Below are positions 39,283 to 46,814 of a stretch of DNA of 64,000 nucleotides, in pieces. The notes below the pieces were generated by a model. It was not told the origin of the DNA. It made no database searches and was given only the letters and a program-made list of their open reading frames with translations. The DNA comes from Wenzhouxiangella sp042310355 (GTDB lineage: Bacteria > Pseudomonadota > Gammaproteobacteria > Xanthomonadales > Wenzhouxiangellaceae), in NCBI RefSeq assembly GCF_042310355.1, contig NZ_JBHJMR010000012.1, positions 1-64,000 of the forward strand, given 5' to 3'. Position 1 is the stretch's first letter, and each line of letters begins with the position of its first letter. Both the position numbers and the translations under genes were made by a program.

Positions 39283-39545
39283 TGTACCCCGTCACTCATA
39301 TTGTGACTTATAGCGAGTGCCTCAGGGGTCAGATGCAAGGCGCGATTGCGCCGGCGTAGTGGGGCTACGTCAAGCAATTGCAACGCCGCAGATGGCCCCT
39401 GAGGCGCTCGCCCGAAGGGAGCGCCGTACAAGCCCGATCGCGGCGTTGGCGCTCTTGCAAAGGGACCAACCCTTCCCGGCGAGCGCCGCCTTGCGCTCGG
39501 GCTTGTACGGCGCTCTATAAGTTACAAGATGAGTGACGGGGTACA
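39283..39545. mobile_element. 263-bp MITE in the CTAG after safE
   Basis: Perfect 17-bp terminal inverted repeats (TGTACCCCGTCACTCAT) extend imperfectly to about 33 bp. The element is flanked by CTAG on both sides (39279-39282 and 39546-39549). The right copy of the local duplication has a single CTAG at the same point and is therefore an empty site. Because CTAG is palindromic, the event fits either a 4-bp CTAG duplication (IS5-like targeting) or a TA duplication with 18-bp ends (IS630-like). Inside are two stems: GCCTCAGGGG (39319/39396) and GCGCCGTACAAGCCCGA (39421/39497). No transposase is encoded. Confidence 0.93.
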
Positions 39546-39616
39546 CTAGAGACGCCCTTGAAGTGGATCTCACGCAGAGCCGCGGCGTTGCAGAGCGCGC
39601 AGCTGGGGCCAAAATC

Positions 39617-39777
39617 AAAATCTTTTGAACGCAAAGAAACAAAAAACTGACTACACCGAGGACCACCAAAGACGAAAGAGGATCTTCATCGAAGCAAATT
39701 CTCGTTCTGAAACCTGGTGATTTTTATTTCCACTTCGCGTCTTTGCGTCTTTGCGTCTTTGCGTTTCAAAGGTTTTC
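39617..39777. repeat. GCAAAGAC octamer inverted repeat, left copy
   Basis: Inverted arms of AACGCAAAG units on the left and CTTTGCGT units on the right, with AAAATCTTTT and AAAGGTTTTC ends. An outer inverted pair, CACGCAGAGCCG near 39570 and CGGCTCTGCGTG near 39797, extends the hairpin to about 240 bases. Against the copy at 46608-46768, the left arm here has one octamer fewer and the right arm one more, so total length is the same (161). Confidence 0.85.
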
Positions 39778-39823
39778 TCTTCTCCACGCAATCCACGGCT
39801 CTGCGTGAGTCAACGCAAACCCG

Positions 39824-39842
39824 CTACGACTCCGGATACAGG
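39824..39842 (-). pseudogene. 3'-end remnant of the S9 peptidase gene
   Basis: The 19 bases CTACGACTCCGGATACAGG are identical to the last six codons (encoding LYPES and stop) of the peptidase gene at 46815-49295. Here they stop abruptly and are followed by island sequence. This shows that safE and the peptidase were convergent neighbours before the island appeared. Confidence 0.85.
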
Positions 39843-39968
39843 ACATCTCTCCTTATAGCAAATAGTGTGTAAGTAAGTGAGTGAATGACCGAAAACACTA
39901 CCCAATAGTGCTTTTTCCTTCCCAAATACAATTACACACTGTGTAATAGAGTGTGTAGAACCAAGCTC
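39843..39968. other. AT-rich left end of the island
   Basis: This stretch is clearly more AT-rich than the flanks. It carries an ATTACACA-C-TGTGTAAT palindrome (39931-39947) and direct AGTGTGTA boxes at 39864 and 39950. Such clustered boxes next to a junction could be recombinase binding sites at the element end, which is an inference. No gene is present. Confidence 0.4.
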
Positions 39969-40616
39969 TTAGGGCTCTCCGATCAGGCCACCGAGTAGTC
40001 CGGGGCGTTGCACGTTGGTTAACGTGGTCTTGGTGTTATCGACCCGCAGCACTGCCGGGATGCCGCCATCGCGCTCGAAGGCGCGGTTGTGGCAACACAA
40101 CCAGCTGAGCTGGTCCTGGCTGTAGGACCAGACCAGAGCGGGCCGTCGCGAGTGCGACAGGAACAGATGGAAGCCCCGCAGATCCACGCGCTGACCGGCG
40201 ATGATCATGTTGGGCCAGGTCCCTCAGTCGATCTGGGCCTGGGCGCCCGGCGGGGTCTCGATGCGCCGGCGGGCGCGCTGGCGCGGCGGCGGATAGTTCG
40301 CGGATACATAGCGCTTGAGCGAACGCAGGCTGCCAGCATAATCGTACTCGGCCACCAGCCAGTCATGCAGCTCGGCCAGGTTGATCGACGCCCTTCACCG
40401 TTGCCGGTCCTGAAGCCAGAAGTCGATCGGGTCAGCCAGCGCTGCGGCCTTATGTTGTTGCCGGCTGCGGCCATCGATGGTGCCAGCCTCCAGCCGACTC
40501 AGGTGATAGCGAACGTTGCCTTCGGTCATGTCCAGCTGGCGGGCGATGGCCCGCTTGGGAACGCCCTTATGGGCCAGGGTCTTGATGGTAATACGCACCT
40601 CCAGGTCAGCGGTCAT
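39969..40616 (-). pseudogene. istA: Broken IS21-family istA transposase
   Basis: The N-terminus (MTADLEVRITIKTLAHKGVP with a helix-turn-helix, start 40616) is intact to about 40390. Frameshifts then move the sequence through other frames, where EYDYAGSLRSLKRYV and QIDWGTWPN can be read around 40220-40350. The last part (SHSRRPALVWSYSQDQ, LRVDNTKTTL) is back in a third frame and ends near 39969. The integrase-core aspartates are recognisable but the ORF is disrupted, the C-terminal half is missing and no istB follows. An inactive relic. Confidence 0.82.
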
Positions 40617-40887
40617 CGGTACGCTGCTCCCTGCAGTGAACAGGACAGCAGTGTAGACAATCACCCCGGAGGGGCGTAAATCTGGGGGTCGCCTTAAGGA
40701 AAGGTTACGGTGTCGCTCTACACCGGGAACTTCATGCCGTCGCCATGCGTAGTTGGTTCAGCGAAACCGCGACGAACCGAAGCGGCGGAGACTGGACTGC
40801 ATTTGCGTCCCAAATTCAACAGATCAACACAAATATGATAGCGTGAACTTGGGAAGGGCTAAATTTCCACAACCTGTGGAGGCGAAA

Positions 40888-42420
40888 ATGGCGGTACAAA
40901 TGCATCGCAAAAACAATTGTTCAGCCCGAAGGCTATCGCTGGAACTTCTGGTACTACTGAGCTTATTCTTATTCACCCTTGCGGCTTGGGGAGCAACGTC
41001 TAACCGGATTCCCAATGCCGCCATTCTCGAAGAATACCGAGCGCTATATGGCATAGGCAAGCAGGAAGCAGTCGACCGAATTGCGAAGGAAGCGGAGGCT
41101 AGGCGCATACACCACGCGCTGCGCGATCATCTCGGCAGTGCCTGGGCTGGAGCATGGCTTGATCCAGAAACTGTCACGCTAGTGGTTGCCACAACCGACA
41201 AGGGTTACATCGATATCATTCGCCGACTCGGTGCAGAAGCTCAGGTCGTCCCAAACAGTCTTGGTGAGCTCAGGTCGGCAACAGATTCGATTCGGGATCA
41301 GCGAAGGAGCAATCTGGAATTGGCCGGATCAATTCGAGCCTCTTTCATCGACTACCCAACTAACTCAGTCGTCGTGCGGATCGCACCTGGGACTAAGGAA
41401 CTGGTTCGCAAGCTGATTGATTTGTCATCAGAGCAGCATGAGCATCTTCGCCTTGAAGTCCTGCAACGCCTTCCTGAGCTATCGGCAACTATTCGTGGCG
41501 CGAACTGCTATGAGAATAATGACAGTGGGCAGAAATGTTCGATTGGCTTTTCAGTAGAAGACGACTCCTCCGTGGAGGGCTACATGACTGCCGCTCATTG
41601 TGCAATGGATGGTCTTGATCCCGTAAGCGAATGCGATTCCTCCACTGCTATTGGTGACTTCGAGGCATCGGATTGGCCTAGCTCCGATAGCACATGGGTC
41701 GATACAAATGCACCATACAATCCAGTGTCGGAGATCAACGGCTACAATGATGGGATCCTCAATGTACCGAGTGAAGATGCTGGCATTGTAGAAGCTCCCC
41801 TGAACTCTACTGTTTGTCGCTACGGGCGTAGGACCGGGGGGCCACATTGCGGCCAGGTTCAAGAGAAGAACATGAACCAAGAGTTTTGCACAGAGCACAA
41901 CATGTTTTATGCTTGTATTGAATCGGTATTTATACCGGGGGTAACCAGGACCAACGCCTGCCTCAAGTCAGGTGATTCAGGTGGCCCGTTTATAACAGGG
42001 GACGGCCAAGCCCAGGGCACCTTAGTTGGAGGGAAGGATGCAATTGCTGGGACCTGTGACGAGCAGTACTCAGGAGTTCCGCAGAGTTGGTTCCAGCCTG
42101 TTCTCGACACGGCATCACTCTACGACTTAGCCGTTATGACAACTCACGGCGCAAACGCCCCAGAAATTTATGGCTTCACTTGCCCCGATATCGCCAATAG
42201 CGGCAGCGAGACCTACATGTGCGTTATAGATTACTTTGACGCTCAAGGAATAACCAGTAAAAGCTGGAGCACTAACACGGGCGACTCAAGTCAGTCTTCG
42301 TTTTTGTTCGGCACTTGCAGTTCGAGCCAAACGGTTTCTGTAACCCTGACTCTTTCAAACCAATACGGCAGCGATCAGAGCCAGACGTCCTTTCCGTGTC
42401 CGACCTATCCGATTCAGTAG
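40888..42420 (+). CDS. Secreted alpha-lytic-protease-like serine endopeptidase
   Basis: 510 residues. A signal anchor or signal peptide spans about residues 14-36. A pro-region with VVRIAPGTKELVRKLIDL resembles the prodomain of alpha-lytic protease/streptogrisin enzymes. A chymotrypsin-fold domain follows from GANCYENN (about 208). The triad is readable as His237 (MTAAHCAM), Asp297 (SEDAGIV) and Ser364 (KSGDSGGPF). The C-terminal 100 residues form a cysteine-containing beta-rich domain. A strong GTGGAGG site precedes ATG 40888. It is island cargo, with lower GC than the chromosome. Substrate unknown; extracellular protein degradation is the likely role. Confidence 0.87.
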   Translation: MAVQMHRKNNCSARRLSLELLVLLSLFLFTLAAWGATSNRIPNAAILEEYRALYGIGKQEAVDRIAKEAEARRIHHALRDHLGSAWAGAWLDPETVTLVVATTDKGYIDIIRRLGAEAQVVPNSLGELRSATDSIRDQRRSNLELAGSIRASFIDYPTNSVVVRIAPGTKELVRKLIDLSSEQHEHLRLEVLQRLPELSATIRGANCYENNDSGQKCSIGFSVEDDSSVEGYMTAAHCAMDGLDPVSECDSSTAIGDFEASDWPSSDSTWVDTNAPYNPVSEINGYNDGILNVPSEDAGIVEAPLNSTVCRYGRRTGGPHCGQVQEKNMNQEFCTEHNMFYACIESVFIPGVTRTNACLKSGDSGGPFITGDGQAQGTLVGGKDAIAGTCDEQYSGVPQSWFQPVLDTASLYDLAVMTTHGANAPEIYGFTCPDIANSGSETYMCVIDYFDAQGITSKSWSTNTGDSSQSSFLFGTCSSSQTVSVTLTLSNQYGSDQSQTSFPCPTYPIQ

Positions 42421-42438
42421 TTCGGAGTAGGAGCAACT

Positions 42439-44436
42439 ATGCAACGCGTTTTGTCAGTTGTGCTGATCGCGGCGGCGTCGGTAGCCTACGGGCAGCCGGC
42501 GCCGCCGGCCGATGATGCCCAAATCGTGGGCCCGGGCCACACCGCACATTGGTATGAGCCGGCCAGCAGCGGCGCGGGCTGGACGCTGGAAATCGTCGAT
42601 GAAGACAGTGCGGTAGTGTACTGGTTCACCTACGACGAATCCGGCGATCAGCGTTGGCTGATCGGGTCCGGCAACATACGTCGCACGGATGAAGGCGAAT
42701 GGATCGAGTTTCCGGAACTCTACGTTACCTCCGGCGCCAGGTTCGGTTCAGACTTCGACCCCGACGACGTCGAAAGTGAACTGGTTGGGGAGGCGCAGAT
42801 GTGGTTTTCCGGCTGCCTGGATGGCAAATTTTCCTACGACGCCTTTGGCCAGCAGCAGACGATGAGCATCGAGCGGCTGACACGGACTATGGGCGCGGAC
42901 TGCCACTCACCGATTCACGGCAGTCCGCTGGAGCCTGTCACCGAAGACGCCGGGCTGAGCGGGTCTTGGTACGAACCGGACGAGTCCGGGCACGGCTTTT
43001 CCCTGCAGTGGCTGAGTCGCGACGAAGCAATAATCATTTGGTACACCTATGACAATGACGGAGAACAGCAATGGCTGGTCGGCGTCGGCGGGCGCCAGGG
43101 CGACCAGATCGTCTTTTCGGACATGATGGTGACCTCTGGTGCGCGCTTTGGCGTGCCATTCGACCCGGCGGATGTCGAACAACAGCCCTGGGGCATGCTG
43201 GCGCTCGAGCTGGATTGCGACGGCGGTGTGCTCGCCTGGGATGCTACAGAGTCGGGATTCGGCACGGGTACGCTGGATCTGGAGCGACTGACCGGCCTGC
43301 AGCGGCCGGCGTGTCCATACGAACGGCCCAAGTTGAGCGATATCTATGATCTCAATATCGAAGAAGTGCCCCTCCCAACCTCCAACACCCCCAGCGGAGA
43401 AACAGGCCCCGTCTATCGCGCTGCCACGATGGCTGAGAATGGCGCGGTCGCTGGCTATAACTCATCTGATCGCGGTTGGATTTGGCATCCAGGAGAATCC
43501 TCGGTCAAGGATCTTGAAGGTGCAATTGTTTCCAATAGCACAATGCTATGGCGAGATGAAGCAGACGAGTTGGTTGCAATCCGTGCGGAAGAGGATTCTC
43601 AAGGAAACGTGACCGGAGTTGTTCCGATACGATGGGTGCCCGATCAAGGTTGGCAGGAGATTCCTGGATTCAATCTGGACTCCTCTATTGTGCTAGGCAG
43701 TTCTAATGGCGGAAAGTACCTGACCGGTGACGGAAGACTCGAAGATCGCCCATGGCTTTGGGATGCCGAGAGCGGACAACGATTGTTGCCGCTCTCACCT
43801 AGCGACGATCCAAACTTTGAAGGGCGTGGAGAAGCCGTGTCGAGAGACGGGCGCGTGGTCGCCGGCGCCCAGACAGACTATCCAGGCGACGGAAATTTCC
43901 CTCGCGAGCGGGCCACCCGCTGGGTTGAAGAGGAGCCGGAGTACTTGCGCGACCAGTACGGCGCGGTTCTGAGGCGGGCGTTTGCCTGCAACGATGACTG
44001 CTCGATCATACTCGGTGGCGGCCAGGGCGCCGAAGTGCCTGCCGACCACCCCCACCTGGGTCAGGCTTGGCTGTGGAACGAAGACCACGGCACGGTCTAC
44101 TTCGGCGAACTACCGGATTCCAATGGGCGCACGAACTTCGCTCAGCACGCCAGCGACAACGGAAGCTTGGCTGTTGGGACCTATCAGGTGACCATCAACG
44201 ACGGCGCCTCGCGCCCCGTTCGCGCCTTTGTCTGGACCGCAAAAACCGGCATCGTGAGCATGACCGATGTGCTTGCTGAACTGGGTTTATCGTCATCGCG
44301 CTGGGGCGAAGTTAGGGCGGTTGACGTCAGTGCCGACGGGCAGAGAATTCTGCTCCGGACCAGCGAAGCCGCCAGCCCCACGGACTGGCGGGCATGGGTT
44401 GTCGAACTCTCTCCCAAGCGACAACCGCATGAGTAA
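42439..44436 (+). CDS. Secreted two-repeat protein with HAF-type C-terminal region
   Basis: 665 residues. A signal peptide (MQRVLSVVLIAAASVAYGQ) is followed by two related modules of about 120 residues (30-155 and 175-295). Each has a WYEP...GxGWxLE or GHGFSLQ start, a WFTYD/WYTYD..G.QQWL core, a VTSGARFG motif and a closing cysteine. The rest (about 305-665) resembles HAF-type extracellular repeats (AATMAENGAVAGYNSSDRGW; AVSRDGRVVAGAQ), likely a beta-propeller. It starts 18 bases after the protease gene, so the two are probably co-transcribed and co-secreted. No catalytic residue pattern was recognised. Confidence 0.8.
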   Translation: MQRVLSVVLIAAASVAYGQPAPPADDAQIVGPGHTAHWYEPASSGAGWTLEIVDEDSAVVYWFTYDESGDQRWLIGSGNIRRTDEGEWIEFPELYVTSGARFGSDFDPDDVESELVGEAQMWFSGCLDGKFSYDAFGQQQTMSIERLTRTMGADCHSPIHGSPLEPVTEDAGLSGSWYEPDESGHGFSLQWLSRDEAIIIWYTYDNDGEQQWLVGVGGRQGDQIVFSDMMVTSGARFGVPFDPADVEQQPWGMLALELDCDGGVLAWDATESGFGTGTLDLERLTGLQRPACPYERPKLSDIYDLNIEEVPLPTSNTPSGETGPVYRAATMAENGAVAGYNSSDRGWIWHPGESSVKDLEGAIVSNSTMLWRDEADELVAIRAEEDSQGNVTGVVPIRWVPDQGWQEIPGFNLDSSIVLGSSNGGKYLTGDGRLEDRPWLWDAESGQRLLPLSPSDDPNFEGRGEAVSRDGRVVAGAQTDYPGDGNFPRERATRWVEEEPEYLRDQYGAVLRRAFACNDDCSIILGGGQGAEVPADHPHLGQAWLWNEDHGTVYFGELPDSNGRTNFAQHASDNGSLAVGTYQVTINDGASRPVRAFVWTAKTGIVSMTDVLAELGLSSSRWGEVRAVDVSADGQRILLRTSEAASPTDWRAWVVELSPKRQPHE

Positions 44437-44674
44437 GCTTCATGATGGCGAGAGGTACAGATAGCGACATGAGTCCATTGGCGCCTCAAATCCCTGACGC
44501 CTGGCATCGTAGTGCGACTTCGTCCGCTTTTCGCCGCACCTCAAACCTCTGGATCACACTGAATCTGGACATTGTTGGTGTTGCGTGGTTGCAGAATGAG
44601 GTGCGGTGGCTCATCCAGCGCATGGCTGTCCAAACTGGCCGGTAGCGTCAGTGCTTGTAAAGTAGCGTTAATCA
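44437..44674. other. Island stretch without a convincing gene
   Basis: Short open frames are present but none has a ribosome site, domain or consistent codon use. The sequence near 44641-44700 (GTAGCGTCAGTGCTTGTAAA and a second GTAGCGTTAATC) contains a repeated GTAGCGT and marks the point where the ORF downstream of gmtX loses homology to its family. It may be the join between cargo and GMT core. Confidence 0.4.
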
Positions 44675-44836
44675 TTACAATTGACAGCGGCTAAAATCGA
44701 GCTCGGCACACAACGCGCCTCGGTTGACCTCACCGCTACGCTCGTATTCAAGGTAATCGCTGCACCGATCGCGCACCGCGATCCACTGATCGACGCGCTC
44801 GGTATACCCCTGTGCAAGCTCCCGGCGACTACTCAT
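44675..44836 (-). pseudogene. Truncated GMT-associated ORF after gmtX
   Basis: 53 residues (MSSRRELAQGYTERVDQWIA to FSRCQL). It overlaps the gmtX stop by eight bases. The sequence looks like the start of a longer helical protein found beside GMT genes (WxxVRDRC...YxEYxRSGEVNRGALCAELDFSRC, similar to INT_rpt-type or DNA-binding N-termini). It ends abruptly after the putative recognition helix, which suggests truncation at the cargo boundary near 44670. A genuine small protein cannot be excluded. Confidence 0.5.
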
Positions 44837-45509
44837 CGCAATCAACCTCCCCGACAATCTTGTGCAGCCCCGTCATGAAACCACGGGGAAACACCTCCCC
44901 CCCAAGCTCGTCTTTCACTTGTCCGGCTTGCGTGACCAACCACCCTTGGCGCTCGATACATTCGTCGGAAGCGGCGAACCGCAGCGCCTTGATCTCGTTA
45001 TCCGAGACTATGCCCTCGAGCGAACGAAGAAGCTCGACGGAGGGTTTGGCGCTGGCTTCCATCTGCCTGACAGGGCGCTTATCGATCACGACCTCGGCGT
45101 GGTTCTTGAGAATGTTGAGCTGGGTACGGTAGCGATTGCGCTCGGCGATGATCTGGCCGAACAGCACCCGCAGGGCGGGATCCGGAATGCGCTCAAGCAG
45201 TTGATTGTCCTGAGGCACTCGCCGGGATCGGCTATGGCTGCTGAGGGGCTTTTTGGTAGTGGTCTTGGCTTTCGCCGCCCATGCCTTGACCAGATTGCGG
45301 TAGTGCTGGTTAGCGGTCGCCCGGATGGATTCGTAGCCGACCCCGCCGTCTTCCGCCGAAAGTCGACCGATGGTGGTGATCGAAAAGTCGCGTTCGCCGC
45401 GTTCGTAGCTGGCGCACAAGGTCGCGTTGAGCTTTTCGAGCGATCGCTGCGTCTTCGTCGTCTTGCCGTCTTTGAGATCCTCAAGAATGACGTCGATATT
45501 GATCTCCAT
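44829..45509 (-). CDS. gmtX: Gamma-Mobile-Trio protein GmtX
   Basis: 226 residues. Recognised from the GmtX pattern: an N-terminal helix followed by RDFSITTIGRLSAEDGGVGY, then HYRNLVKAWAA, a middle VLFGQIIAERNRYRTQLNILK, VVIDKRPV, and a C-terminal IERQGWLVTQAGQVKDE. GmtX is one of three proteins that define GMT islands, with the recombinase GmtY and GmtZ; its molecular role is not known. An AAGGA site precedes ATG 45509. It lies 117 bases downstream of the gmtZ remnant and appears intact. Confidence 0.75.
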   Translation of the reverse strand: MEINIDVILEDLKDGKTTKTQRSLEKLNATLCASYERGERDFSITTIGRLSAEDGGVGYESIRATANQHYRNLVKAWAAKAKTTTKKPLSSHSRSRRVPQDNQLLERIPDPALRVLFGQIIAERNRYRTQLNILKNHAEVVIDKRPVRQMEASAKPSVELLRSLEGIVSDNEIKALRFAASDECIERQGWLVTQAGQVKDELGGEVFPRGFMTGLHKIVGEVDCDE

Positions 45510-45625
45510 CACACCATATCCTTGCTTTCGATAAGCCTTAGGTTGAGGCTCTGCAGAGCCAGCGGAGTTGCCGGGTTCATCTGTTCAATGCCTGCCTCGC
45601 GGAGCCCATCTTCGACCAAATATTG

Positions 45626-46102
45626 CTAAGTCTCGATGTAGTTCGTCGCGATACGGTAGTCTTCTAGCTTGTCGCTCGGATGGGCGATCTTGGCCATTCT
45701 GCGAAGCATGGCGTTTCCGACAATTAGTTGCGCGCGGTCGTCCATTTCCATCAGTACAGGCTGATACCCCCTCCGCATCATCATGCGGTTGAGCTGGCGG
45801 CTCCGCCTTTCAATTGCCGGAGTCTTCCGAAGTTCATCCTGCAAGTCGGGAAAAGAAGTTCTGCGTCCTCGCAGAGAAGCGACCGGTGCCGCAGCTCAGA
45901 ACTAGTTTCTATAAAGCGCATGCTCCCCGCCAGGTACTCTTGCGATCCCACGGCAACAATCTTCTGCCCCTCGTCGGTCTCGTCGCACTGGCTCTCAATT
46001 TCCATCAAGCGCCGGATCAGGTTGAAACAGGCAATGAAGTCCTTGGCGTACTCATCAGCCTCCAATTTCTGCTTCTCATAGCGACGCTCCAGCACCGTGC
46101 TG
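45626..46102 (-). pseudogene. gmtZ: Truncated, frameshifted gmtZ (VPA1269-type integrase)
   Basis: Only the C-terminal 150 or so residues remain: YEKQKLEADEYAKDFIACFN, KIVAVGSQEYL, RFIETSSELRHRSLLCEDAELLFP, then QDELRKTPAIERRSRQLNRM to the stop at 45626. The two parts lie in different frames. Restoring one G in the CCCGAC at about 45848 (to CCCGGAC) gives a continuous FPDLQDELRKT, so a single-base deletion is the cause. The right border of the island (46102/46103) cuts the gene, so the catalytic part is absent. Confidence 0.72.
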
Positions 46103-46540
46103 ATGGCCGTCTACATCGCCCTGCCGGGTCGTTTCCGCGACGTCGCGGGACAACTGGCCGCGCCGCTGACCCGGCGCATGATGCCCATCTTCGCGAAGTT
46201 TCTTCCCGTGAAGTCCCTGGACAACGCCATCGGCCTGGGCCTGCTCTGGGGCCTGCTGCCCTGCGGCCTGCTCTACACCGTCGTCGCCACCGCCGTGATG
46301 CTGGCTGACCCGCTGGCGACCACCGCCATGATCCTGGCCTTCGGCATTGGCACCGTGCCGCTTCTGCTTGGCGGCGGCCTGGTGATGCTGAAATTCCGCT
46401 CGGCCATCAACCGCCCGGGCCTGCGCTGGCTGGCGGCATCTTTGCTGGCCCTGACCGGGCTTCTGATCGCAGCCGGCCCCTGGCTGGCGCACGCCATCGA
46501 CCACCCCTGGATGCAATTTCTTGTCGAGTGCGTCACCTAG
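46103..46540 (+). pseudogene. 5'-truncated second copy of the safE-like gene
   Basis: In-frame copy of the C-terminal 145 residues of the SafE-like protein (MAVYIALPGRF to LVECVT), with the protein sequence unchanged. The N-terminal two helices and the HCLGMCGG motif are missing, and upstream bases are gmtZ sequence on the other strand. Four substitutions near the 3' end are silent or absent from the protein. Probably not functional. Confidence 0.9.
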
Positions 46541-46607
46541 AGGCGCCCTTGAAGTGAATTTCACGCAGAGCCGCGGCGTTTCAGAGCGCGCAGCTGGGGT
46601 CAAAATC

Positions 46608-46768
46608 AAAATCTTTTGAACGCAAAGACGCGAAGAAACAAAAAACTGACTACACAGAGGACCACCAAAGACGAAAGAGGATCTTCATCGAAGCAAATTC
46701 TCGTTCTGAAACCTGGTGATTTTGATTTTCACTTCGCGTCTTTGCGTCTTTGCGTTTCAAAGGTTTTC
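46608..46768. repeat. GCAAAGAC octamer inverted repeat, right copy
   Basis: The paralogue of 39617-39777. Left arm AACGCAAAGACGCGAAG has two octamer units; the right arm has three CTTTGCGT/CTTCGCGT units. The outer inverted pair CACGCAGAGCCG/CGGCTCTGCGTG is also present (46560 and 46788). The hairpin sits between the truncated safE and the 3' end of the peptidase gene, where a terminator would be expected. Confidence 0.85.
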
Positions 46769-46814
46769 TCTTCTCCACGCAATCCACGGCTCTGCGTGAG
46801 TCAACGCAAACCCG

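Larger units (their letters stand above)
38845..39842. repeat. Left copy (A) of 731-bp direct repeat flanking the island
   Basis: Same orientation as 46103-46833. It consists of the last two thirds of safE, a hairpin repeat and the final 19 bases of the S9 peptidase gene (39824-39842). Removing the MITE and one CTAG (267 bases) leaves exactly 731, equal to the right copy. Bases 38845-39257 are identical to the right copy. The next 300 or so show about eleven substitutions and two compensating 8-base indels. The last 85 are identical again. Confidence 0.93.
39843..46102. mobile_element. Remnant Gamma-Mobile-Trio island between 731-bp repeats
   Basis: 6260 bases of visibly lower GC than both flanks. 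It contains, from left, an AT-rich end, a broken istA, two secreted-protein genes, an unassigned stretch, a truncated small ORF, gmtX and a truncated gmtZ. The direct repeats A (38845-39842) and A' (46103-46833) border it exactly. The right border cuts through gmtZ, so gmtY, the N-terminal part of gmtZ and the original right end are lost or were never joined here. Assignment to the GMT family rests on recognising GmtX and GmtZ. Confidence 0.72.

Noticed and set aside
39283..39545. Gene inside the MITE
   Set aside because: Open frames there are short and are products of the two palindromes; no transposase motif.
40089..40679. Open frame opposite the istA relic
   Set aside because: The minus strand carries recognisable transposase sequence, and the plus-strand frame has no start signal or domain.
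44442..44645. 67-codon open frame after the HAF-type gene
   Set aside because: No ribosome site, no homology pattern and atypical composition; listed only as unassigned island sequence.
39843..46102. Anti-phage defence cargo in the GMT island
   Set aside because: GMT islands often carry it, so nucleases, kinases and toxin-antitoxin pairs were looked for; none was recognised.
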